Shown here: positions 9,226 to 17,864 of the stretch, piece by piece
Position numbering within the stretch: position 1 is the stretch's first letter
Layout of the letters: the number at the start of each line of letters is the position of its first letter
Assembly (NCBI RefSeq): GCF_000328565.1
Contig: NC_019966.1
Coordinates: 3,968,001-4,032,000, forward strand
DNA length: 64,000 nucleotides
Reading direction: 5' to 3'
Origin: Mycobacterium sp. JS623
GTDB taxonomy: Bacteria > Actinomycetota > Actinomycetes > Mycobacteriales > Mycobacteriaceae
Position numbers and translations under genes: made by a program
The notes under the pieces: generated by a model
Database searches by the model: none
The model's input: the letters and a program-made list of their open reading frames with translations, nothing else
What the model was told of the DNA's origin: nothing

Positions 9226-10545
9226 GTGTTGTCGGAGACGCGCTACGCGCTGAACGGCGACTTGCACGTCGCCTATCGCACGGTCGGCGCAGGTGCCCGG
9301 GACATCGTGTTCGTCCCGAACTGGTTCACAAATTGTGAGGTTCTCCCGGGGCTACCGTCCATTCAGGGGTGGGTCGAGGCGATGACAACACTGGGCCGGC
9401 TCATTTTCTTCGACCAGCCCGGCACCGGGGCGTCCGATCCCGTCGCCCCGAGCGAACTGCCGACGATGGAGCAATGGGCTGACAGCATCTCTGCGGTGCT
9501 CGACGATCTTGGGACTCACGAAGCGGTCCTCCTCGCGAGCTGCGGCGCGTTGGCGACGGGAGCGCTAGTGTTCGCCGCAACACATCCGTCCCGCACCACC
9601 GCGCTCGTCGCGATCGAGGGCTACGCGCATCCGCTTACTGAACGCCGCGGACCTCCCACACATGAAGAAGCAACCTCCGAAGCGATCGCCATGTGGGGCA
9701 CCGGAGAGCTCCATCACCTCTTGAATCCGGATATGCCATGGAACGAGGAGATCCGCGCGACGTGGGCTCATTTGGAACGTCTGTCGGCAAGCCCACGAAC
9801 CGCTGCTTACATGCTGCCTCTCGTGGCCGAAATGGACGTGCGGGCAATCCTTCCGACCGTCCACGTACCAACCCTCGTCCTCCAGCACACCGAGGACGTC
9901 ATGATCCCGCCTGAGTGGGGCAAGAACGTCGCTGATCGCATAGAGGGCGCGAAATACGTTGAGCTACCAGGGCGCAACATGTACCACTTCGTCGAACCAT
10001 GGCGCGAATCCTTCCAGGAGATCGCCGAGTTCCTCACCGGCCACCAGGCAGAAGTCGCCGACGACCGTGTGCTTGCCACGGTGCTTTTCACCGACATCGT
10101 GGACTCGACGCGCCGGGCTTCGGAGATGGGTGATCGCGACTGGCATGCACTGCTTGATGCGCACGACGCCGTCGTGCGGGGGCAGCTGTCCCGATTCCGT
10201 GGACGCGAGGTGAACAGAACAGGAGACGGTTTCCTGGCGATGTTCGACGGCCCGCAGCGAGCGATCCGCAGCGCCATGGCCATTCGCGACGCGGTGCAGG
10301 CGCTCGGCGTCGAGGTGCGCGCCGGCTTACATACCGGCGAGTGCGAGGTCCGTGGCGACGACATCGGGGGCATCGCAGTGCATATCGGCGCACGGGTGAG
10401 CGTCCTGGCCGGGCCGAGCGAGGTGCTCGTTTCCAGCACCCTGCGGGACCTGGTGATCGGGTCGGGACTGGAGTTCGAGGACCGCGGCGCTCACCAACTC
10501 AAAGGCGTTCCCGGCGAGTGGCACCTCCTCGCTGTTATGTCTTAG
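9226..10545 (+). CDS. Alpha/beta-hydrolase fused to a class III adenylyl/guanylyl cyclase
   Basis: 439 residues. Residues 1-270 look like an alpha/beta hydrolase (IFFDQPGTGASDP oxyanion region; late PTLVLQHTEDVMIPP with the acid; H near YHFVEPW). Residues about 280-439 are a class III cyclase domain: ATVLFTDIVDSTRRASEMG with both metal aspartates, and NRTGDGFLAMFDGPQRAI. The architecture is widespread in mycobacteria and resembles Rv1900c. The usual GxSxG elbow is replaced by ASCGA, so the hydrolase half may be a sensor rather than an enzyme. It starts with GTG at 9226. It stands alone, divergent from the AbiE operon. Confidence 0.9.
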   Translation: MLSETRYALNGDLHVAYRTVGAGARDIVFVPNWFTNCEVLPGLPSIQGWVEAMTTLGRLIFFDQPGTGASDPVAPSELPTMEQWADSISAVLDDLGTHEAVLLASCGALATGALVFAATHPSRTTALVAIEGYAHPLTERRGPPTHEEATSEAIAMWGTGELHHLLNPDMPWNEEIRATWAHLERLSASPRTAAYMLPLVAEMDVRAILPTVHVPTLVLQHTEDVMIPPEWGKNVADRIEGAKYVELPGRNMYHFVEPWRESFQEIAEFLTGHQAEVADDRVLATVLFTDIVDSTRRASEMGDRDWHALLDAHDAVVRGQLSRFRGREVNRTGDGFLAMFDGPQRAIRSAMAIRDAVQALGVEVRAGLHTGECEVRGDDIGGIAVHIGARVSVLAGPSEVLVSSTLRDLVIGSGLEFEDRGAHQLKGVPGEWHLLAVMS

Positions 10546-10740
10546 ACGAGGCTTACGTAGCGGCGTTGGGACTGCATGAGAAGAATCTCGATCTAAGACG
10601 TAAAAGCTTGCGGATGCGCTTGTTTCGCCGACGCGCCACCGCATCGGGATCCTGAAAATTACCGACTGTTCGTGTCCCCCTGCGGACTTATGGTGTATAT
10701 ATCCCGCTGTCCAAAGTGCGGGCTAAGGGAAGTAGCCGCC

Positions 10741-10947
10741 ATGGAGGATTACACCGATGACAAATGGATTACTCGTCAGGAGCTCGCCGACCGTTACGGT
10801 GTGCCGGTCAAGACGCCCGCCGAGTGGGCGTCAAAGGGTACGGGGCCACGTTACGCGAAGTTCGGCAGGCATGTGCGTTACCGGCTAAGCGACGTGATCG
10901 ACTGGGAACGAAAGCAATTCGCTCACGACAAGCGTGATACTGCCTGA
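10741..10947 (+). CDS. Excisionase-like helix-turn-helix protein
   Basis: 68 residues beginning MEDYTDDKWITRQELADRYG. The stretch WITRQELADRYGVPVKTPAEWASKGTGPRYAKFGRHVRYRLSDVIDW is the classic winged-helix of MerR/AlpA/Xis-type proteins. The ATG at 10741 has an AGGGAAG about 9 bases upstream; the longer in-frame start at 10672 has no support. It lies just before the integrase gene on the same strand, as expected for the directionality factor of an integrative element. An imperfect repeat CCCGC/GCGGG at 10703-10722 lies upstream. Confidence 0.8.
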   Translation: MEDYTDDKWITRQELADRYGVPVKTPAEWASKGTGPRYAKFGRHVRYRLSDVIDWERKQFAHDKRDTA

Positions 10948-11021
10948 CTATCATGATCCGATGAAGGCATCTAGTTCCAGGCACGAGTGGTGCGCCGCAG
11001 AGTCGCTGGGTCGGTAGTCCA

Positions 11022-12198
11022 GTGGCAGGACGACCAGCGCTCAGAATTGGCGCCTACGGGAAGATCTCGCGGGTTCACCTTGGTAGCGGGCTGTGGCTCG
11101 CCCGGTGCCGCTATAGGGATGCCGACGGTGTAACCCGCAAGGTCCAGCGGCTCGGTCCGCCCGGCATCTACGACCAGTACGGAAAGCTCGCCGAGAACGC
11201 CCTCATCGAGTCCCTGGCGCAGCGCCGACCATCATCGGCGCCCGAAACCGTCGGCCTCGAAACCCTCGTTACCGCATTGGTCGACCAGCACCTCGTACGC
11301 TTAGCGGAAGACGGCCGCTCCCCGGTTACCTTGTCTACCTACCGATTTGCGGTCGGAAAACTGGAGAAGTTCATCGGCGGTTTGCGGGTAGGCGAAGCGT
11401 CGCCTGCTCGCATCGACGCCGCCATTCGTTCGATGCGCACCGCACACGGCGCAACAATGGCGCGCCAGGCCAAGACAACCCTGCGAGGCGCACTTCAGCT
11501 TGCCGTCATGGCCAACGTCCTTGGCGCCAACCCCGTGCGCGACGTCCAGCCGCTCAAGTCAAAGGCTCCGCCGAAGGGCGCCGTCGGCCTCACCGCAGAG
11601 CAGCTCCGCACACTGCTAGAAGCGCTTCAGGCGTCGAAATTCTGCCAGGGTCACGATCTCGTCGATCCAGTCACGCTCTTGATCGCCACGGGCTTGCGTC
11701 GGTCAGAGCTACTCGGCCTGCGCTGGACCGACTACGACGACGAGGCATACACACTCACGGTGAGCGGGAAGGTCATCAGGGTGGCCGGCGAGGGCCTTCA
11801 ACCGCGTTGACGAGACGAAGTCCGTTGCAGGCCGGCGTACCGTGCCGCTCCCGCGCTTCGCGGTCGAGATGCTCCGGACCCGCCGTTCGCTGCCGTATCT
11901 CGGCGAGCAGTCAGTGATCTTCCCGTCGACCACGGGCACGCTCCGCGATCCGAACAATTTCGGCAAGGAGTGGCGCACGGCGCGAACCGAGCTCGGCGTC
12001 CCGGAAGTCACCACCCACAGCTTCCGCAAGACAGTCGCCACGCTGATCGACGACGAGGGCCTCTCGGCCCGAATCGGCGCCGATCACCTAGGTCACTCGA
12101 AGGTATCCATGACGCAGGACCGCTACATGACCCGCGGCCGCGTCCATACCCAGGTGGCCGATCTGCTGGACCGGACAGTCGGTAAAAGCGGTGAATAA
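11022..12198 (+). pseudogene. Tyrosine integrase, broken by a one-base frameshift
   Basis: The first frame (11022-11810) carries the N-terminal SAM-like arm and core-binding domain and the first catalytic arginine (ATGLRRSELLGLRW). The second (from about 11804, ending 12198) carries HSFRKTVAT (H-x-x-R), HLGHSKVSMT and the nucleophile in DRYMTRG. Removing one C from the CC at 11802-11803 joins them into a continuous protein of about 391 residues reading GLQRVDETK across the junction. All catalytic residues are therefore present but split, and the gene is inactive unless the extra base is a sequencing error. Its end is 44 bp from the 3' end of tRNA-Met, the usual integrase-next-to-att layout. 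Confidence 0.9.
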
Positions 12199-12241
12199 AC
12201 GGTGATTGGACAAGATCGATCTTGAAAAATGGCCTCTTACG

Positions 12242-12315
12242 TGGGGCGGGCGGGGCTCGAACCCGCGACCAACGGATTATGAGTCCGCGGCTCTAACCAA
12301 CTGAGCTACCGCCCC
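12242..12315 (-). tRNA. tRNA-Met (CAT)
   Basis: The minus strand folds as a complete cloverleaf: acceptor GGGGCGG/CCGCCCC (7 bp), D stem GCTC/GAGC, anticodon stem GCGGA/TCCGT with loop CTCATAA, and T stem GCGGG/CCCGC with TTCGAGC, discriminator A. The anticodon CAT gives elongator or initiator Met, or the Ile2 tRNA that is modified to read AUA; the first acceptor pair G-C argues against initiator. Integrase genes lie on both sides, which suggests its 3' end serves as an attachment site. Confidence 0.93.
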
Positions 12316-12417
12316 TTATGGCTTTACCAGCTAGTTCACTGCTTCTAGCAACTTACCCTCTGCTTCGTCTTGCTCGATATACCGCAGTGCTGTCGATGGC
12401 CTTGCCTAGCGCTTCCG

Positions 12418-13369
12418 CTACGCCTGCGAGGTCATCGCGGCCGTTGCGTGGCCCAGCATGCGCTCGATCACTTTAACGTTGGCTCCCGCAGATATCGCGA
12501 GCGATGCCGTCGTGTGCCGTAAGCCGTGCGGGACCAGTCCCTCTGTGCCGGCCTCCGCGTAAGCCTCGTCGAAAGCTCGCCGGTACTCCTTTATCGGCAG
12601 GATGCCGCCGCGCTCCCGCGGGAACATGACGCTCCCGCTTCGTCGTGGGTGTCGATTCCACAATGCCTTGCTTTTTGTCGACCCACGTCGCCGATGCCCG
12701 GATAGTCAGCTCCCTATCCTCCACACATGCTTACGCCGTAGCGCTGCTGCCTCACCGAACCTCACGCCGCAGTAGCCCAGCACTAGCGTCAACGTCTCAA
12801 ACCGTCGCGTAGCCCGTGCGAGCTTCACCAGCTCCGCGTGCGTGAGATACCGGCGCTCGCGCTCTGCCTGCTATGGCAGGTCCTCGCTGCGCTTGATGTC
12901 GAGAGCGACATTCTTAGCGATCTTGCCAGTACGTTGCGCATACTTCAGCACCGCGCCCACTAGCTGGTGAGCTTGTGTGATCCGGCTAGCAAAGAGACCT
13001 GGCCCTTCTGCGGTCCCTCGATTGCCAGCATGCCGAGCCATTGCGAATAGCTTTCGTAGGTAATGCCTTTGAGCGCAACGTCTTTCCACTTCGGCAGCAC
13101 GACGGTGTCGAGCGGGGAGCGATATCCGGCTACAGTCTTGGGCTTGCGATGAGCCTTCGCCTTGAACCAGTCCTCAGCCACGACCCCAAACGTCTCCGCA
13201 TGTCTAGGAACGTCTGAGCGTGACGCTTGCACGCGAACACCTTCGTGTGCTCGCCGCCAGCTTCGTCAACCCATCTGACCCGCCATCGGGTGACCGTGCC
13301 ATAGAGAGCGGATCGCTCGGTACGCGTCTGGCCATCTGGACCCTTGATCGCCCAGGCGCATAGCGACAT
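12418..13369 (-). pseudogene. Second tyrosine integrase, heavily decayed
   Basis: Pieces of one phage-type integrase appear in order on the minus strand but in different frames. An N-terminal arm domain (RWRVRWVDEAGGEHTKVFAC, near 13300) is followed by a core-binding domain (WLGMLAIEGPQKG, VGAVLKYAQRTGKIAKNVA) and a piece with the catalytic arginine (LGYCGVRFGEAAALRRKHV, about 12725-12785). The C-terminal piece has HGLRHTTAS and ERMLGHATAAMT and stops before the tyrosine nucleophile. At least three frame breaks and loss of the catalytic tyrosine make it a clear pseudogene, older than the other integrase. It lies about 100 bp from the 5' end of tRNA-Met. Confidence 0.85.
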
Positions 13370-13456
13370 CGTGTCGGATGCCGGAGAGCTTGTACGCCTT
13401 GTCGACGTCGCCAGCGCACAGACGACGAGCACACCCGCACGAGCACGCCTGATGCG

Positions 13457-13756
13457 CTACGCGGTGAGGGTGCCTTGCGACGCCAACTCAGGGGCATAGA
13501 GCGACGACATCGACTCGTCGTGGCGGCCGCCGCCGCCATGGTGCCCGTGATGGCCGCTGCTGCACGCACCCAAAACGAATCCGCTCCAGAAGATCACGGC
13601 GATGATGAAAACGATGCCCGCCAGGGCGATGATCATGGCGGCAAACCGGAACGGCCTGCCGCGTCGGTGCCACCGTTCCATCCCGTGGGGCGGCTCGGCA
13701 GCCGCACTGGTCTCGCCTGCTGCGGTTGTCGACTCAGTCCGTCCAGGTTCAGTCAT
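13457..13756 (-). CDS. Small single-pass membrane protein, hypothetical
   Basis: 99 residues: a charged N-terminus (MTEPGRTESTT...), the basic segment RWHRRGRPFR, one membrane helix (AAMIIALAGIVFIIAVIFWSG), then a His/Gly-rich tail (GHHGHHGGGGRHD). Proteins of this layout are common in mycobacteria and of unknown function. Relatives I recall have longer Gly-rich tails, so this copy may have lost its end where the decayed integrase begins. The histidines could bind metal, but this is speculative. Confidence 0.7.
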   Translation of the reverse strand: MTEPGRTESTTAAGETSAAAEPPHGMERWHRRGRPFRFAAMIIALAGIVFIIAVIFWSGFVLGACSSGHHGHHGGGGRHDESMSSLYAPELASQGTLTA

Positions 13757-14081
13757 ACCCCCAGCATGCTCCGCGGAGCGGAGAATTAGCTGTGAGAATC
13801 AAGCGGGTTTAACCCTCGGCCACGTGAACCTTCGTCCCGCGTAATCAGTCAAGATCACCCGCTTCCGCAACGACGCTCGACCAGCGCAATCGCGCCTACA
13901 CAACAAGTGCTCCGCGAGAACCGGCGAAAACGAGCAGATCGAGCCTGGTAGGCAGCCTCCGCATCGCGGGCCTGAATGTTCGATTCGGCGTCAAGTGGCT
14001 CTCGGACTAAGTCCCCCGATCCGACAACTGCAGCCGTGCTGGGCACCCGTTGCAGTGCCCAGCAAAAATTACCCGCCGCCG
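13757..14081. other. Intergenic gap of about 325 bp
   Basis: I see no convincing gene here. The only marked structure is the hairpin at 14038-14063 described separately. Frames open across it are antisense shadows of the neighbouring gene. Confidence 0.5.
14038..14063 (-). terminator. Candidate terminator hairpin after the AhpD-like gene
   Basis: GCTGGGCAC and its exact complement GTGCCCAGC form a 9-bp stem with an 8-nt loop, 18 bp beyond the stop codon of the minus-strand gene ending at 14082. No U-tract follows in that direction (a T-run precedes it), which is common for mycobacterial terminators. The stem is certain; its function is inferred from position. Confidence 0.5.
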
Positions 14082-14924
14082 CTAGCCGACCACCACCTGC
14101 CCGTCCACCTCGACCCGGAACAACTCCGTCCCTTCCGACACCTGCGGCGCATCCGCCCCCAGCGCCACCATGATCTTGTTGCACGCGTTGCGCATGACGT
14201 CGAGTGTCAGCTCGAACGCCTCGTCCTCGGTGAAGTGCTCGCGCACCCCAGCCACCACCTCCCGCGGAATGCGCGACGGAGTCCAGATCAACGCGTCCAC
14301 AAACCGCAGCGCCGCCTTCTGCCGATCCGACAACCGCGACGACGTCTCGAAGCTCTCGATGTCGCCGTACAACGACTCCGATCCTCCGGCGTCCAACGCG
14401 TTGCCCTCCCGCCGCGACTTGCACAGCCGGCAGTTGTGCTGCGCGGCGCCACGCAACCGCACCACCTCCGTGGTCACCGGATCCAGCGCCCGCAACCGCG
14501 CCACCGCCGGTGCGAAGTCACCCAGCAGCGCCCCGATCGGATCAGTGTCGTGATCCCAATCCGGTATTCCTCCGTTGCCTGGCTTACCCATACCCAGCGC
14601 GCCAAGACCCGCCCATACCCGCGGCACGAAGTCGGCGATGAAAATTGTGACCACGACTCGAAATGCGTTCTTGCCCAACGCCGAAACAAATCGCGCGCGC
14701 TGGTTTTCGCCGATGCCCGACACGTCGACCGTGAACTGCTCGGCGAACGCCACCACCACCGCTTCGTTCTCGGATGTCCCGTCAATCAAGTCGACTTCCG
14801 TCGGCAGGGGCGGCAACGACAACGCTCTGCCGCACGTCAGCCGGATCAACGTGTCGAGCCGGGTATCGCCCGATGACATCGCCACCAAGCCGGCCAGCCG
14901 CCCGGGAATTCCTTCGTCAGCCAC
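14082..14924 (-). CDS. AhpD-like / carboxymuconolactone-decarboxylase-family protein
   Basis: 280 residues. The C-terminal half has the AhpD-like helical pattern, including the CxxC motif in HNCRLCKSRREG, followed by the conserved helix RQKAALRFVDALIWTP and VREHFTEDEAFELTL. Family members with CxxC act as thiol-dependent peroxidases or reductases; the substrate here is unknown. The N-terminal 100 residues are not recognisable. The gene follows pmbA on the same strand after 7 bp, so co-transcription is likely, and a hairpin lies just beyond it. Confidence 0.75.
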   Translation of the reverse strand: MADEGIPGRLAGLVAMSSGDTRLDTLIRLTCGRALSLPPLPTEVDLIDGTSENEAVVVAFAEQFTVDVSGIGENQRARFVSALGKNAFRVVVTIFIADFVPRVWAGLGALGMGKPGNGGIPDWDHDTDPIGALLGDFAPAVARLRALDPVTTEVVRLRGAAQHNCRLCKSRREGNALDAGGSESLYGDIESFETSSRLSDRQKAALRFVDALIWTPSRIPREVVAGVREHFTEDEAFELTLDVMRNACNKIMVALGADAPQVSEGTELFRVEVDGQVVVG

Positions 14925-14931
14925 GAATGGA

Positions 14932-16305
14932 TTATTGCGCCTGGCTCACCGACGACATGTGAAAGTCAGGGATCCGCAGCGACGGCATCGCGGCCCGCGT
15001 GGCCCAATCGCCCCATTCGCGGGGCAGTGTCACCTCGCTGACACCCGCTTCGGTGGCGCGGCGCAGCAGGTCCAGCGGGCTTTCGTTGAAGCGGAAGTTG
15101 TTGACGGCCGCGGTCACCTCTCCGTCCTCGATCAGATACACACCATCGCGCGTCAGGCCCGTCAGCAATAGCACCGTCGGATCGACTGTGCGGATGTACC
15201 ACAGCGTGGTCAGCAGCAGTCCTCGCTCAGTGCTCGCGATCATGTCCGCCAAGCTCGCCGACCCACCCGTCATCAGCAGGTTGTCGGCGGGCACCGCCAC
15301 CGGCGTCCCAAACTCCAAGGCCGCCGCTCGCGGATATGCCAATGCGTTCACCGTACCGTCGCGCACCCAATCCACGCGCCCGATGTCCATGCCGTTGTCG
15401 AACACTGACGCCCGCTCCGACGAACTCGGCACGGCGACGAACGGCGTGCACTCCAACCCGGTCGCGGCCGGGTCCGAGTACAACGTCAACGGCAGGTCGG
15501 TCAGCTTCTCCCCCACTCGCGTGCCACCGCCGGGCGCCGACAACGCCGTGCGCCCCTCCTGCGCACCCCGGCCGTCCATCGACCACGCCAGGTAGATCAT
15601 CATGTCCGCCACCGTCGACGGCGGCATGATCGTCTCGCACCGCCCCGCGGGCAGCTCGACCGTCCGCTTGGCCCAGCCCAGTTGCGTCGACAACTGATCG
15701 AGCAGCGAATAAACCGGCACATCAACAAAATCCGGTGTGCTGACACCCGCCCACGCGCTGGCACCGTCACGCTTGGCATTGATCTCGACCGAGCCCGTCG
15801 GCTGCGTGTAGCGCCGCCGCAACCCTCCAGAGGTGGCGACGAACGTCGTCTCCACGATGTGCCGCGCATACCCATACAGCCGGTCAGCACGCCGAAAGCC
15901 CTGCGCCAGAGGGCCCGCAAGCCCGGAGAACACATGCGCACCCGTCCCCGGCACCGGCGCATCCCAGTCCACAGGTACGTCAGTGCCCGTCAACGCCGGC
16001 GCACTGTCGCGGGCCTCCGGCGCCGAGACCGCGGTCTGCTGCGACGCCGCGACCACGTGCGCAATCGAGCCGGGGTCCACGTCGCTGGATCGCACCGAGC
16101 CCACATGAGCCGTATCCCCCTTGCGCACAATCGAAATCACGGTGGTGGTTCGGCTGATCGACTCGCCGTTGGTGGTCATCGAATTGCCGGCCCAGCGCAG
16201 CGCCGCGTCGGCGCGATCGGTGACGAGCACGATCGTCTCGTCGGCCCTACCCAGCCGCCCCGCCTCGGCCAGCGCAGTATCTACGACCTGCTGTGGGCCG
16301 ATCAT
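14932..16305 (-). CDS. pmbA: PmbA/TldE-family protein (TldD partner)
   Basis: 457 residues in the U62 family. The C-terminal end shows the typical NNFRFNESPLDLLRRA stretch seen in the inactive subunit, and no HExxxH motif is present. In the family TldD and TldE form a heterodimeric metalloprotease that degrades unfolded peptides and matures some RiPP precursors. The ATG at 16305 overlaps the tldD stop by 4 bp (ATGA), so the two are translationally coupled; the frame open to 16434 only reflects overlap with tldD. Corresponds by order and sequence to M. tuberculosis Rv2314c. Confidence 0.9.
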   Translation of the reverse strand: MIGPQQVVDTALAEAGRLGRADETIVLVTDRADAALRWAGNSMTTNGESISRTTTVISIVRKGDTAHVGSVRSSDVDPGSIAHVVAASQQTAVSAPEARDSAPALTGTDVPVDWDAPVPGTGAHVFSGLAGPLAQGFRRADRLYGYARHIVETTFVATSGGLRRRYTQPTGSVEINAKRDGASAWAGVSTPDFVDVPVYSLLDQLSTQLGWAKRTVELPAGRCETIMPPSTVADMMIYLAWSMDGRGAQEGRTALSAPGGGTRVGEKLTDLPLTLYSDPAATGLECTPFVAVPSSSERASVFDNGMDIGRVDWVRDGTVNALAYPRAAALEFGTPVAVPADNLLMTGGSASLADMIASTERGLLLTTLWYIRTVDPTVLLLTGLTRDGVYLIEDGEVTAAVNNFRFNESPLDLLRRATEAGVSEVTLPREWGDWATRAAMPSLRIPDFHMSSVSQAQ

Positions 16306-17819
16306 CGACGGGCCTCCGCAACTGTGTTGAGCACATTGATGCCGCGGAACAACGCCGACGGGCAACCATGGCTGACCGCGGCCACCTGACCCGGCTGCGC
16401 CTTGCCGCAGTTGAACGCACCACCGAGTCGCCAAGTCGATGGCCCGCCAACGGCTTCCATCGCGCCCCAGAAGTCCGTGGTGGTTGCCTGATACGCGACG
16501 TCGCGCACCTGGCCGTCGAGGCGGCCGTCGCGGATCCGGAAGAACCGCTGCCCAGTGAACTGAAAGTTGTACCGCTGCATATCGATTGACCAGCTCTTGT
16601 CACCGACGATGTAGATGCCGTCCTCGACGCGGGCGATCAAATCCTCGGTCGTCACATCGTCGGCCGCCGGCTGCAGCGACACGTTGGCCATCCGCTGAAT
16701 CGGGACGTGGTGCGGCGAATCGGCATACGAGCAGCCGTTGGACCGTGGCAGCCCCAGACGCGGCGCGAACACCCGGTCCAGCTGATAGCCGACGAAGATG
16801 CCGTCGCGCACCAGATCCCAGCTTTGTGTCCGCACGCCCTCGTCATCGAAACCTATTGTGGCCAGACCGTATTCGACGGTCCGATCGGCGGTGATGTTCA
16901 TCACCGGCGAGCCGTAGCGCATGGTGCCGAGCTTGTCCGGGGTGGCGAACGATGTGCCGGCATAGGCGGCTTCGTAGCCGATCGCCCTGTCATATTCAGT
17001 GGCATGGCCGATCGATTCGTGAATGGTCAGCCACAGGTTGGACGGGTCGATCACCAAATCGGTCGGTCCGGCGGTCACCGTCGGCGCCTTGGCCTTCTCG
17101 GCAAGCAGCGACGGCAACTGCGCCAGCTCGTCGGTCCAGTTCCAGATTTCATCGCCGCCGACGTACTCCCAGCCGCGGGCTGTCGGCGGCGCCAGCGTGC
17201 GCATCGAATCGAACGTGCCCGCAGCGGCATCGACGGTGATCGCCTCCAGCGTCGGCTGCACGCGGACCCGCTGTTGGGTGGTCGACGAGCCGAATGTGTC
17301 GGCGTAGAACGTCTGCTCCTTGGCCGCATACCACACCGACGACACGTGGTCGACGCCATCGGCGGCGAGCAGCCGACCCGAGTGCTCGCCCAGCACCGCG
17401 ATCTTGTCGGGGACGCCGACGGCGAACGGGTCAACCTGATAATCCGATACCCAGGTGACGTCGGAGTAGACCGGTTCGGTGGCGAGCTCGATGGTCTCGG
17501 CGTTCAGCGGCGCCAGCGTCCTCGCCACGTGCACCGCGCGACCGGCGGTCTCGGCCGCGACACCCGGATCCAGTTCGGCGTGCGAGGCGAAGCCCCATGT
17601 GCCGTTGACGATGACCCGCACCGCCAGCCCGATCTCGTGGTTGACGACCGCCGTCTCCAGCTCACCGTCACGCAGCTGGACGATCTCCGTGGTGATGCCG
17701 TGAATACGCAGGTCGGCGTAGCTAGCTCCGGCGGCCATCGCGGCGGACAACGCGGCGTCGGCGAGCTGGTGCCTCGGCAACGCGAGGAAGTCGTCATCGA
17801 CGCGGCGCGCGGCTGTCAC
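16302..17819 (-). CDS. tldD: TldD-family metalloprotease
   Basis: 505 residues. The zinc-binding motif HESIGH is present (in LTIHESIGHATEYDR), followed by GYEAAYAGTSF as in TldD proteins. The C-terminus contains NCGKAQPGQ. It is expected to be the catalytic half of the TldD/TldE protease. GTG at 17819 is chosen because the frame further upstream enters the divergent uspA promoter region. Corresponds to Rv2315c; pmbA follows with a 4-bp overlap. Confidence 0.92.
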   Translation of the reverse strand: MTAARRVDDDFLALPRHQLADAALSAAMAAGASYADLRIHGITTEIVQLRDGELETAVVNHEIGLAVRVIVNGTWGFASHAELDPGVAAETAGRAVHVARTLAPLNAETIELATEPVYSDVTWVSDYQVDPFAVGVPDKIAVLGEHSGRLLAADGVDHVSSVWYAAKEQTFYADTFGSSTTQQRVRVQPTLEAITVDAAAGTFDSMRTLAPPTARGWEYVGGDEIWNWTDELAQLPSLLAEKAKAPTVTAGPTDLVIDPSNLWLTIHESIGHATEYDRAIGYEAAYAGTSFATPDKLGTMRYGSPVMNITADRTVEYGLATIGFDDEGVRTQSWDLVRDGIFVGYQLDRVFAPRLGLPRSNGCSYADSPHHVPIQRMANVSLQPAADDVTTEDLIARVEDGIYIVGDKSWSIDMQRYNFQFTGQRFFRIRDGRLDGQVRDVAYQATTTDFWGAMEAVGGPSTWRLGGAFNCGKAQPGQVAAVSHGCPSALFRGINVLNTVAEARR

Positions 17820-17864
17820 GCCACTACCGTAGTGCCAGCCCACAGCTGGCGCTTTAATGGCTCG

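Noticed and set aside
11802..11803. Programmed frameshift in the integrase
   Set aside because: No slippery sequence or downstream pseudoknot-like structure; one extra C explains everything.
16707..17864. Long N-terminal extension of uspA reading across the tldD gene
   Set aside because: It is antisense to conserved tldD/pmbA sequence, and the permease begins naturally at GTG 17865.
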